18,189 nucleotides of DNA, from NCBI GenBank assembly GCA_964432155.1, contig CAYSMF010000024.1:1-18189 (forward strand), given 5' to 3'. The notes under the pieces were generated by a model. It was not told the DNA's origin and ran no database searches. It worked only from the letters and a program-made list of their open reading frames with translations. Within the stretch, counting starts at the first letter, position 1, and every line of letters begins with the position of its first letter. Positions 8,601 through 16,297 of the stretch are shown here, one piece after another. Both the position numbers and the translations under genes were made by a program. This stretch comes from UBA10438 sp964432155 (GTDB lineage Bacteria > Bacteroidota > Ignavibacteria > Kapaibacteriales > Kapaibacteriaceae).

Positions 8601-11142
8601 TGAGGTTGTTGTCGATCTCTGTACCTACGTTATAGAAGGCACGGAAGTCGTTCACACCAGCCTTGATAAGCGAACCGATACCAATCGAAACGATACCATA
8701 ACCAAAGCCACTGATTTCGTTGTTCACGAACTTGTTGTTCGTGTTGATCAGCGTATCGAGGTTACCAAGGTTGTCAGGATTGATTGTGTCGCGCTGTGTG
8801 ATACCAGCTGTGTAGCTGATGCTGTTGTTGCGTGTGTTGCCTTCGAAGCGGAATTGGTTCGAACCAGAGTTGAACTGTACCTGTGGCAGCGATGTCGCAT
8901 ACGATGGTGTTGCACCGTCGACATTGTTGATGATACAGTTGCGGATGTTGATGTTCGACGAACCCGATGACAGGTAGAACACCGACGAGAATGGCGATGG
9001 GAAGTTTGGCACAGCCGTCTTGCGGATTGCAAAGCGGAGCGACTTCTGAGCACCACCGTCGAATGTGATGTAACCACCCGAGTTTGCGTTCTGCGCATTC
9101 GAGAAGTACGTCTGACGCTGGATCGCGTTCAGGTTTGATGGGCTGATGTTCTGACCGAACAGCACACCGATACCCGACTCAGAGATCATGTTGATCGTTA
9201 CTGAGCCCTTGTTGATCGAGCGATCAAGTGTTGGCTTGAACGTGATCGTGTTCTTGTCGCTGACACCGATGATGCGCGATGAAAGATCGATCGCTGGTGT
9301 GTTCACACCAACTGCTGTCACCGTGTACGATGCGTCTGTGAACTCAAATGTCACTGCGCCTGAAACACCCTTTAGATAAAGGTCGTTGAGAGCGTCAGCG
9401 ATTGTGAGATAGTTGCGAGGACCAGGGCGTGTTGTGCCGATTGTGTAGACGCCAGCGAGGTTCGCTTCGATTGTCTTCACAACACAGATTTCGTTGTTCG
9501 TCAGCACTGGGTCACCAGGATACTCCGAACGGAAGCAGAAGCGATAATCGCCGCCTTCTGTTGGCGTAAACGCTGGGAACGTGAAGATTGCCTTGTTGAA
9601 CTGACCAGCCGCAATGTCTGGAACGATACCTGTTTGGTTGTACACCTGCGCATTGTCACGCAGACGCGTGATGATAAGGCGGACAGGAACGTTCGAGAGA
9701 TCTTGGATACCGTTGTTCTCGAAGATACCTTCAGGACGGAATGAGCGGTTTGCGAAAAGGACCTGCGTTGCACCCGGTACTGTAACCGAGCTTACAGCTG
9801 GCTCTTCGTTGTAACCAACTTCGAAGTTGAATGCTGCTTGAGCTGGACGTGGCAAGCAGTCGTTGAATGTGTTTTCGTCTGGGAACGGATTCACAAGGTC
9901 GGCACAGAACACCACATTGTAGATGCCTACTGGGTGGCCGCCGCCGAATGGTGTGAAGTTTTCAAAGGCCTGCGTCAGACGAGCACCTGGTGGCAGAACG
10001 TCGTTTACAGTGACGAGGTCAGTGAATACCGTACCACCATTTGGACCAGTGATCGTGACGCGACCGTTGAAGCTCTTCACAGTGTCGAGACCAGTGTTCT
10101 GAAACACGGCTTCGACCGGAATTGGCGTCGTGTTTGGATACTTGAAGCGACGTGGCTGCGAGTTATCCTGAGGCGAACGGATGAGACGTGTCGAGATATC
10201 CTTGTTCACAGCAATCGTGAAACCGCGAGCCCACACGTTGGCACATGCAGATGCACCGCCTACCGACTCAACAAGGAGCGTGTACTCACCACCGATCATG
10301 TTTGCTGTTACGAGGCTTGCACCCGGACCAGCTGCCGAACCAGATGCTGTTGATGGAGACGAAACGATGTTCATCGGGAATGTGCCTGTCGCTGGTGCTG
10401 TAGCAGTCCAGTCAGCACGGTATACCGTATCTGTGAGTGGGAGTGGACCGAAGATGCGGTACTTCAGCGTGAAGGCTTGGCTCGCACGGCCAGCACGAAG
10501 TGTCATGCTTGGCAGTGGACGATTTGCCGCTGAACCGTCGTACAGATTGCCGCGTGGCAGGATCGATGAAGCATCTGGTGCGTCGTTCGGGAACGACGAC
10601 ACAAAGTCACCCATGATTTCGACGTTGTAGTCTTCGCACTCGCCCTGAACAAAGCCAGGGAATACGCATGGGTCTGCAGGACAGGCGCCTTGGTTCGTCA
10701 TGAAGAAGACGCGCATACGTGTGACGCCAGTACGAGCCGTACATGGGATTGTCACCGTTGTCGTGAATGTTGTCGGGCTGAACGAGTAGTCCACAACACA
10801 AAGCACACGCTCTGCCGTTGTGAAGATACCGTCCTGGTCAAGGTCGATCCAGATCGAGTATCCCTTCGTTCCGAAGGCGTTGGTCGTGATCTGCGTGGTG
10901 ATAGGAGTATTCCGCGCAGCAAGCAATGTTGCTCCGGTGAAATACTCATATCCCGTTTGGTTCGCGTAGTCCGTACCTGGCGAGTTCCGTGAGAACGTGC
11001 CAAAACGGAAGAACGTAATACCCTGGCCCCAGAAGCCAGGCATCAGTTGTGGCCTACAGTACTGCGCTTGTGCCTCTGTCGAGACGCCAAACGACGCAAT
11101 GATTACAGCCACACCTACGAGAAACGAGTAGATTCTCTTCAT
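5659..11142 (-). CDS. Giant T9SS-exported protein with GEVED, CARDB-like and beta-helix domains
   Basis: This 1827-residue protein has a clear signal peptide (residues 1-26, cleavage after A-Q-A). The visible modules, in order, are: a GEVED-type beta domain (about 40-180, with G-E-C-E-D-Y-N at 167-173); a beta-rich segment (200-315); two CARDB-like adhesive domains (about 320-440 and 445-560); and a long right-handed parallel beta-helix (about 563-1205) rich in Asn and in N-x-I/N-N-x-I repeats, closing with G-A-D-E-F-D-G. A third CARDB-like domain follows (1210-1370), then an alpha/beta region (about 1371-1625) that could be a degenerate glutamine-amidotransferase or ThuA-like fold, a fibronectin-III-like domain (1631-1738), and a T9SS type A sorting domain (1742-1827, beginning V-T-P-N-P-V). 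It is probably exported across the outer membrane by T9SS and attached or released. No catalytic residues are evident in the beta-helix, so adhesion or polysaccharide binding is an inference. The ATG has AAGGTGG seven bases upstream. It is monocistronic, with its own terminator. Confidence 0.93.
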   Translation of the reverse strand: MKRIYSFLVGVAVIIASFGVSTEAQAQYCRPQLMPGFWGQGITFFRFGTFSRNSPGTDYANQTGYEYFTGATLLAARNTPITTQITTNAFGTKGYSIWIDLDQDGIFTTAERVLCVVDYSFSPTTFTTTVTIPCTARTGVTRMRVFFMTNQGACPADPCVFPGFVQGECEDYNVEIMGDFVSSFPNDAPDASSILPRGNLYDGSAANRPLPSMTLRAGRASQAFTLKYRIFGPLPLTDTVYRADWTATAPATGTFPMNIVSSPSTASGSAAGPGASLVTANMIGGEYTLLVESVGGASACANVWARGFTIAVNKDISTRLIRSPQDNSQPRRFKYPNTTPIPVEAVFQNTGLDTVKSFNGRVTITGPNGGTVFTDLVTVNDVLPPGARLTQAFENFTPFGGGHPVGIYNVVFCADLVNPFPDENTFNDCLPRPAQAAFNFEVGYNEEPAVSSVTVPGATQVLFANRSFRPEGIFENNGIQDLSNVPVRLIITRLRDNAQVYNQTGIVPDIAAGQFNKAIFTFPAFTPTEGGDYRFCFRSEYPGDPVLTNNEICVVKTIEANLAGVYTIGTTRPGPRNYLTIADALNDLYLKGVSGAVTFEFTDASYTVTAVGVNTPAIDLSSRIIGVSDKNTITFKPTLDRSINKGSVTINMISESGIGVLFGQNISPSNLNAIQRQTYFSNAQNANSGGYITFDGGAQKSLRFAIRKTAVPNFPSPFSSVFYLSSGSSNINIRNCIINNVDGATPSYATSLPQVQFNSGSNQFRFEGNTRNNSISYTAGITQRDTINPDNLGNLDTLINTNNKFVNNEISGFGYGIVSIGIGSLIKAGVNDFRAFYNVGTEIDNNLIFNVRRAGIFVAYEDGVRITRNRIYNVGASTGGAENDVAGIIAGGEQRYNNMNLFISQNEISGVRGNTWSRGIVVEQCRNDYQSINGADKGFGPRTQASTVSFPNKAERTYVTSNAIWGLSRNAAAANMAGVHLWTRRATSTDPVTALVTPSIPTYFTVGDSVVNNTIVIGTDNTVGTGAIVGIGTQNGNGTVVMNNAIALTMPAGSAGITQSAIMYEGTIFRNGRVNTWYLPATAPAALVSNRNAFFVPTSGIGRVIEISHTSELVSAGSQTEFATIDQWRNWTRQDINSVVGNFVAEHEFQGVAPNQRLRVKVTPQPPIGSILNNRGERLAGTRVDIDGNNRGAAGLGYDIGADEFDGRLFVSDLEVVDILSPAAYRDATGTTSDAEYIMTTAPVDVTGRIRNNGALATTNSQVRVRIFMETAASNNTEAAAPTFNSFAVVDRTVATALSSGQSRDIVFNIPSWSPQPYIGTPGYNVPTRFAAMEANVTPRYRIEITTPSDEFNPNNTFSKIVRFYLRKSTKRMLVSLRQSDVNILNGTPTQNQIVGRLNGDSLLKALGDLGYRNEPGADRYDFDVFERNAWATRSVDYTMYHTMFWAHDQSALTRSERDDLRNFVASGAPGAKKNLAISGQSIPSQHSGATVVSDINFVQRVLRSLVQAPGTPFSPNYNGRRIDGGALARGTSETIARTGFSNDAEPVPALVRIFADPTTAGIASPAYTYTRADRTTTDSIMGTATAAITINTVYLGVDWRHFAKPAARTGVERVVRGIFDFFETNGGGLVPVQLVTFDAKARGTNVDVFWATASEKNTDHFVVDRADLTSAKAGDIASATEFTPVRTVPAAGSSSIRREYSITDEKLAPGMYTYRLTAVDKDGTRSGSHEVNVTIDAEGNGVMLADVTPNPVRTESKVAFTLAASADVQLVLVNLAGQEVQVVASGNFAAGTHEASIDATQLASGAYTLVLRSNGVMATKAITVTK

Positions 11143-11265
11143 AGGTCAACCACCTTAAAAATGAACGTAATTCGTGCAGTTTTTGTCATGCTTAGTTGGT
11201 GTTCGCCGGCGTCACGATTGAGAAATCACACACTTCTCCCCCGCGTCAAGCCGAGATAGGGTAGG

Positions 11266-11294
11266 AAAATAGAATATCGTCGTGCATTCGACAA
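11266..11294 (-). promoter_or_regulatory. Candidate promoter of the large exported gene
   Basis: On the minus strand TTGTCG (11294-11289) is followed after 17 nt by TATTTT (11271-11266). Read as a Bacteroidota promoter it is TTG-N20-TATTTTCC, a partial match to TAnnTTTG with the same 20-nt spacing as the rpsT promoter. It lies about 125 nt upstream of the ATG, giving a fairly long leader. It starts just after the terminator of the upstream ASPIC gene, where an independent promoter would be expected. Confidence 0.35.
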
Positions 11295-11297
11295 GAG

Positions 11298-11327
11298 AAA
11301 AATCGTTCAAAAGATCAGCGTTTGAAC
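11298..11327 (-). terminator. Candidate terminator of the ASPIC/UnbV gene
   Basis: On the minus strand GTTCAAA and TTTGAAC (11327-11321 and 11311-11305) form a 7-bp stem with a 9-nt loop, followed by GATTTTT. It starts 7 nt after the stop codon of the ASPIC/UnbV gene. The stem is AT-rich and short, so termination may be incomplete. Confidence 0.6.
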
Positions 11328-11333
11328 ACAGAC

Positions 11334-14300
11334 CTACTTCACCGGGGGTGTAGACACACCCTGCTTTTTTCCGCCGTAGTAGGTTGTGACGCTGGTAGAC
11401 CCGGGAGGCACAAAAAAGTGACAGCTCGACTGTCCGCGGTAGGCAGATCCACAGTAGACCTCGACCTTTCGTTGGCCCCCTGCCACAGCAAACACTCCAG
11501 ACGTAACCCTAGATGGATCAACGGTATAGATCTTCCCGACAGGCTGCGTCGGAAGGTATGTCATGGCATTCCGCTGGTTGACTCCAGCGATGAGAACAAC
11601 GGGCTTTTCGGTCGATTTCGGGTTGCGGACGGACACAAGCCCCCTGGCGTCAAACTGCACCACAAACCCAGATTCGGGGATGGTAAGGGGCGAAAAGCCT
11701 GTTCCGGCCTGGTTCAACAGGACAAGCCCCTTGCCTGCGTCGTAGCGAACTACATCGTCTTCCGCGCCGTACATGTTGCCTGTAAGCACAAGATCAACAT
11801 GGGCATCGTTGTTGAGGTCCATGGCCTCGATACCCAACACAGGCGCAATCTGCGCCTCTGCCGGAAGTGGTCGCACCGTGAACGATCCACTGCCGTTGTT
11901 GATGAGTACTACCGACTCCATCATGCGCGCTGCTTTGTAGTACGCAGTGTTCATCAGCGCAGTATCGCCAATGATTACTTCGACAGGAGAAATCGCGAAA
12001 TCAATGAAGTCGTTGAAACGCCGATTGAGCGTAGGCATTTGCGAAAACACTTTGCCACGATCACGAATGATGTGTCGACGTCCGTTGTACCACCACGTGA
12101 TGAGCGGATCGACACTACCGTTGTCGTCGAAGTCGGCAGCAAACATTTCGATCGGATGTTCTGCCGTTGGACGATAGCGCGTGTTGAGACCGATGTTACC
12201 GGCGATGTAATCCATGTCGCCATCATTGTCAACGTCGGCGCCCATAATGCTATACCACCAACCAGTTGTCTCATTCAATCCCGACTTCGCTGTCCAGTTG
12301 GAGAATGACGCACCATCATTGTGCATCACGGTAAGGGGCATCCATTCACCCGCAAGCATCAGATCGAAGCGTCCGTCATTGTCGACATCCGACCACAACG
12401 CTGTACGAATGATGCCCATGTTGCGCACCGTTGGTATGCGCTGCATCGTAACATCGGTGAAAACACCTTTGCCGTTGTTTTCGAGTAGATAACTCGTTGC
12501 AGGCATTGGATATTTATCCGTCTCAACGCCACCGCCAATGAAGAGATCAATATCGCCATCGTTATCGTAGTCACATGCGTTGAGCGTTGTTGCATTCGTA
12601 CTGATCGCAGGAATGCCTTGCTGCATGCGAGTGAGTTGACCCTTGCCGTTATTCAGATACACTCGGAGTCCGCGCTCAACTGCATCATCGCTGAACTCTG
12701 GGCCGCCCCCTGCAATGACGAGATCGCGATCCTTGTCGCCATCAACATCGATGAGCAACATCGCTTGCGATTCGTATGTGGTGTCGACACCATCGAGACC
12801 AACATTCGCAAGAGCAAACGTGCCTGGTGTCTTCTGCACATAGGTCACAGGGTTCTTGCCTTTGCGTGCGCCGAAGATCACGTCGTCGAGACCGTCGTTG
12901 TTTACGTCACCAACGGCAACTGCCGGACCACCCCACGAGATGCGTGTCGGCATCAGTCGATAGCGCTTGAAATCGTCGAAGTAATTCTCTTCGTGCCAGA
13001 ACGTGATCCCCGATGTCGTTGTCGCATCGGTAAACAACGCTTTCTCTGGCTCTGGTCCGCGGAAGAGTGGTGATGTTGTTGGTGATGCATCTGCATACGT
13101 GAGCGTGTGCGTCGAGTTCACCGGAAGATTCGTGAGAATCTGTGATGGTCCATCAGGCCACTGAACAATCACACTGTCGATGATCGAAGCATTACCAACA
13201 CCGATGGACATCTTCGTGTCCATGCATGATTGATATCCACGCACGAGCCAATGCTCGCGATAGATCGCCTTGCCACCTGCGACCACACGTACCTTCGCTC
13301 CGAGTCCACCGCGATTGCCACCTGCACCAACGAAGTTGAAACAGATCACTCCACCACGCTTCTGCTCGAGTGCGTTGTTCTTATAAATGAAGACCACCGA
13401 ATCCATATTCGGCACGATCAGTTCAAGATCACCATCGCCATCGAGGTCGCCCCATGCAGCACCAAAGGTTGTGCTCGTATCAGAAACACCCCATTCGTAG
13501 CCTACGTTGTAGTAATCGAGTGGTGTGCGCTGCTTGAACATGTAGTTCGGTTCGCGCAGGTAATCGATTGATGGTGGGTTGAGTCGCTGCTGGTTGTTGA
13601 TGTTATACACGTAGTCCTGATTCGAGATGTCGGCAGTGTAGCCATTGCCGATAAACACTTCAGGTACACCATCGATGTCGAAGTCTTGAATCAAGCACGC
13701 CCAACTCCAGTCGGTTGCGGCCATGTTCGTCATGTATCCGATGTCGGAGAACTGGTTGTAGCCACGATTGAGCTGCACCATGTTACGCGACACTTGATTT
13801 GAATCATACGTTGGATTGAAGATCGACATGTCGCCACTGTTGCTCGCATTGAGAATGCGACGGAAGTGGTTTTCGGGCAACATGTCAGTCGTGACAATGT
13901 CGGGTAGACCATCACCATTGAGATCGGCGATATCACTGCCCATGCTAAACACCGACGCGCGACGTGTCATGCGCATCATGCTCTCAGCAAACGTTCCATC
14001 ACCGTTGTTGAGATACACAAGGTCCGTCGAGTTGAAGTCGTTCGCGACATAGATGTCGGGCCATCCATCAAGATTGATATCGGCAACCGTAGCGCTGAGC
14101 CCCATGCCGTCATCATCAATCCACGAACTGTACGACACATCGCGGAACGTGCCGTTGCCAAGATTGCGATAGAGCTTGTCAGACACACCATTGTGTCGCA
14201 TCTCTGTGGCGCTGATATCACGCAGGTTCTGCATCTTATCGTTACGCTCGTTCCCTGTCTCGGCCTTAAAGGTTGGAATCGACAAGCGCTCACGTTGTTT

Positions 14301-14939
14301 GCGCTCTGCTTCCGCGCCAACGATGCTATCACGACGACGGTTGACTTGCGACATCGCATAGTGATTCGAGTATGTTACCAGGTAACAATCGAGCAAACCG
14401 TCACGATCGTAATCAAAGAACACGCTGTGCACCGTCTCGTCTTTCAAATCGAGTCCGTACTGCTGCGCGCGTTCAACGAATGTTCCATCGCCGTTATTAA
14501 TCAGAAAGCGACAGGTGTTTTGCCAGCGCGCGAGGAACACATCGAGGTCGCCATCGGCATCGATGTCGACCAGGTTCACGCCTGTTGTGAACTGCAGTGA
14601 GTCTTCCGGGTAGCCAATCTTCGACGTAATGTCGGTGAAGACGAAGTTGCCTTCGTTGCGATAAAAACCTGTGCCGCTAAAGCTCGACACGATGATGTCG
14701 GGCTTACCATCGCCGGTGATGTCGCCGATACCAACACCACAGCCAGGCACCATGGAGTTGATGCGTGTAAGCGAGTCCTTCGAGATGTTGATTTTCTCGA
14801 AGATGTGACGAAAGTTCACATTGCTCTGCTCAGGAAGGATGCGCGTGAATAGCTGCTGAGCATGTGATGGAAGCGACGCTACGACAAGCGCACACGCACA
14901 TAGCGTAAGTCGGAGAAGCGTTGATGTTCCACGCGTCAT
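11334..14939 (-). CDS. Secreted ASPIC/UnbV protein with two sets of FG-GAP/VCBS repeats
   Basis: This 1201-residue protein starts with a signal peptide (1-28, ending S-H-A-Q). Fourteen calcium-binding-type loops of the D-x-[DN]-x-[DN]-G class are visible, starting at residues 73, 125, 176, 287, 339, 419 and 498, then 678, 731, 790, 851, 902, 936 and 1041. The two sets of seven flank an ASPIC/UnbV domain at about 540-615 (N-R-G-G-L-G-A-K-V ... W-P-D-G). This suggests two seven-bladed integrin-like propellers. The C-terminal tail (about 1150-1185) has an E-V-Y-C-G-S-x-Y-R-G-Q-S-S segment like the tail motif of Bacteroidota relatives. No T9SS sorting domain is present, so it is probably periplasmic or surface-bound by another route. 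The frame is open to 15047, but that extension runs through tRNA-Leu. ATG 14939 has GAGGGTG upstream and yields the signal peptide. Likely role is carbohydrate or protein binding; the substrate is unknown. Confidence 0.93.
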   Translation of the reverse strand: MTRGTSTLLRLTLCACALVVASLPSHAQQLFTRILPEQSNVNFRHIFEKINISKDSLTRINSMVPGCGVGIGDITGDGKPDIIVSSFSGTGFYRNEGNFVFTDITSKIGYPEDSLQFTTGVNLVDIDADGDLDVFLARWQNTCRFLINNGDGTFVERAQQYGLDLKDETVHSVFFDYDRDGLLDCYLVTYSNHYAMSQVNRRRDSIVGAEAERKQRERLSIPTFKAETGNERNDKMQNLRDISATEMRHNGVSDKLYRNLGNGTFRDVSYSSWIDDDGMGLSATVADINLDGWPDIYVANDFNSTDLVYLNNGDGTFAESMMRMTRRASVFSMGSDIADLNGDGLPDIVTTDMLPENHFRRILNASNSGDMSIFNPTYDSNQVSRNMVQLNRGYNQFSDIGYMTNMAATDWSWACLIQDFDIDGVPEVFIGNGYTADISNQDYVYNINNQQRLNPPSIDYLREPNYMFKQRTPLDYYNVGYEWGVSDTSTTFGAAWGDLDGDGDLELIVPNMDSVVFIYKNNALEQKRGGVICFNFVGAGGNRGGLGAKVRVVAGGKAIYREHWLVRGYQSCMDTKMSIGVGNASIIDSVIVQWPDGPSQILTNLPVNSTHTLTYADASPTTSPLFRGPEPEKALFTDATTTSGITFWHEENYFDDFKRYRLMPTRISWGGPAVAVGDVNNDGLDDVIFGARKGKNPVTYVQKTPGTFALANVGLDGVDTTYESQAMLLIDVDGDKDRDLVIAGGGPEFSDDAVERGLRVYLNNGKGQLTRMQQGIPAISTNATTLNACDYDNDGDIDLFIGGGVETDKYPMPATSYLLENNGKGVFTDVTMQRIPTVRNMGIIRTALWSDVDNDGRFDLMLAGEWMPLTVMHNDGASFSNWTAKSGLNETTGWWYSIMGADVDNDGDMDYIAGNIGLNTRYRPTAEHPIEMFAADFDDNGSVDPLITWWYNGRRHIIRDRGKVFSQMPTLNRRFNDFIDFAISPVEVIIGDTALMNTAYYKAARMMESVVLINNGSGSFTVRPLPAEAQIAPVLGIEAMDLNNDAHVDLVLTGNMYGAEDDVVRYDAGKGLVLLNQAGTGFSPLTIPESGFVVQFDARGLVSVRNPKSTEKPVVLIAGVNQRNAMTYLPTQPVGKIYTVDPSRVTSGVFAVAGGQRKVEVYCGSAYRGQSSCHFFVPPGSTSVTTYYGGKKQGVSTPPVK

Positions 14940-14963
14940 GCCACACCCTCGTACATAATGTTG

Positions 14964-15049
14964 TGCTTGGAGCGGGGCTTGAACCCGCACGCCCCTTACG
15001 GGACACGAGATTTTAAGTCTCGTGCGTCTGCCAATTTCGCCATCCAAGC
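14964..15049 (-). tRNA. tRNA-Leu (anticodon UAA)
   Basis: An 86-nt cloverleaf on the minus strand. The acceptor stem GCUUGGA pairs with UCCAAGC, the anticodon stem CGAGA pairs with UCUCG around loop CUUAAAA (anticodon UAA), and the long class II variable arm has stem CCC/GGG. The T stem GCGGG/CCCGC encloses UUCAAGC. The discriminator is A and the terminal CCA is not fully encoded (CAA follows). It begins 13 nt after the dedA stop and ends 24 nt before the ASPIC/UnbV start codon, so it is probably cut from a longer transcript. Confidence 0.96.
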
Positions 15050-15062
15050 AGCGATCAAAGTC

Positions 15063-15701
15063 TTATAACGATTTCCGCGAGCGCAGAAATTCCCACACCG
15101 CCGGAATTACACTCAGCACGATGATTGCACCGATGACAAGTGTGAAGTTTTTGCGCACAAGGTCAAGATTCCCGAAGTGGTATCCAAGCAACGAGAACGA
15201 TGCCACCCAGACGATTGCGCCGACCACATTATACACCGCAAACTGCCGGTATCGCATCGCGCCGATACCGGCAACGAAGGGAGCAAACGTACGAATGATT
15301 GGCATGAAGCGCGCCAGGATGATCGTCTTGCCGCCGTGACGCTCGTAAAACGCGTGTGTGCGGTTGAGATGCTCCCGATTGAGCAGCTTTGATGTGGTAC
15401 TCGAGAAGATCTTGGGTCCGAGTCGGTTGCCGATGGCGTAATTGACACCATCACCCAGAATAGCGGCAACGATGAGGATTGCCATCATCACCCAGACGTT
15501 CATTGTGCCCAATGCGCAAATGGCACCGGCAGCGAACAGCAGCGAGTCGCCGGGCAAGAATGGCGTTACCACCAGCCCCGTTTCCGCAAACACAATCAAT
15601 GCGAGCACGGCATAGGTCCACATGCCATATGCGGCCGTGATATCGATCAAGTGCTGATCGATATGGAGGATGAAATCAATAGCGAGTTGGACAATCTCCA
15701 C
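15063..15701 (-). CDS. DedA family (VTT-domain) inner-membrane protein
   Basis: This 212-residue multi-spanning protein belongs to the DedA/SNARE-associated (VTT) family, whose members help lipid-carrier or phospholipid flipping and envelope homeostasis. The family signature is complete: P-F-L-P-G-D-S at 47-53, G-D-G-V-N-Y at 83-88, and A-R-F-M-P-I-I-R-T-F-A-P at 130-141. E40, D52, R131 and R137 match the acidic and arginine residues shown to be essential in E. coli YqjA/YghB (E39, D51, R130, R136). The GTG start is decided by a strong AAGGAG seven bases upstream. The gene lies 2 nt after the thioredoxin-fold gene and just before tRNA-Leu. The exact substrate is not deducible. Confidence 0.94.
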   Translation of the reverse strand: MEIVQLAIDFILHIDQHLIDITAAYGMWTYAVLALIVFAETGLVVTPFLPGDSLLFAAGAICALGTMNVWVMMAILIVAAILGDGVNYAIGNRLGPKIFSSTTSKLLNREHLNRTHAFYERHGGKTIILARFMPIIRTFAPFVAGIGAMRYRQFAVYNVVGAIVWVASFSLLGYHFGNLDLVRKNFTLVIGAIIVLSVIPAVWEFLRSRKSL

Positions 15702-15703
15702 TG

Positions 15704-16297
15704 TTACGCTCCTTGGTGCGCAGACATGCGCGCAATGATGTCGCGTTCGACTTCATGATGTGCGTGCTGCGCATACCATGCGTGCAGCTTCGGATACCAG
15801 TCGCTGTTAACAGCGTGTTCTGTCTTCCACTGTTCAACGATGGGCAATGCTGCATCTGGACGTGGACCCCACACCCATTGCTGCGTGCCGTGTTCGTCGA
15901 AGCAGACAACGATCGGAATGGACCGCGATCCATTCGTGAGATACATGTCCATGGCATCGGGATGTGTGTCGCGATCAAGCACGCGGTATGTCACGAGCGG
16001 GTTACATGCTGCAATCGCAGCCACAATGCCTTCCGTCTGCGACGAATCACCACACCAGTCCTCGGTAATACAAACCCATGTTTGCGGCGATGTGATACCG
16101 TGCATTACTGCGCGCATCTCTTCGGACGGCGTGTACGTCTTTGCCTGACGTTGCATGCGCGCGACATTCAGTCTTCGATACTCCACATACGGGTCGCTCC
16201 CATCAGTCGATGCAGCGCGTTGTTCTGCGCGAGCTGCAAATGCCGCGTGGTCAATACCGTGCTCGAGGGCACGTTCGATCAATTCTGCATGCGTCAC
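15704..16297 (-). CDS. Thioredoxin-fold protein with monothiol W-C-G-D-S-S site
   Basis: This 197-residue cytoplasmic protein has no signal peptide. Its thioredoxin-fold core runs from about residue 65 to 165. The active-site position reads E-D-W-C82-G-D-S-S, so only the first cysteine of the usual CxxC is present; the cis-proline is P128 (R-S-I-P-I-V). Proteins with W-C-G-D motifs are annotated as thioredoxin family in Bacteroidota and Firmicutes, with no firm function. C76 lies six residues before the active cysteine. The frame is open upstream to 16798, but that part runs antiphase inside murQ. The GTG at 16297 overlaps the murQ stop as GTGA and has GGAG eight bases before it, so I take it as the start. 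Translational coupling to murQ is likely; the functional link is unknown. Confidence 0.85.
   Translation of the reverse strand: MTHAELIERALEHGIDHAAFAARAEQRAASTDGSDPYVEYRRLNVARMQRQAKTYTPSEEMRAVMHGITSPQTWVCITEDWCGDSSQTEGIVAAIAACNPLVTYRVLDRDTHPDAMDMYLTNGSRSIPIVVCFDEHGTQQWVWGPRPDAALPIVEQWKTEHAVNSDWYPKLHAWYAQHAHHEVERDIIARMSAHQGA

Noticed and set aside
14940..15047. Upstream extension of the ASPIC/UnbV reading frame to 15047
   Set aside because: It runs through the tRNA-Leu gene, has no ribosome binding site and would bury the signal peptide that begins at ATG 14939.
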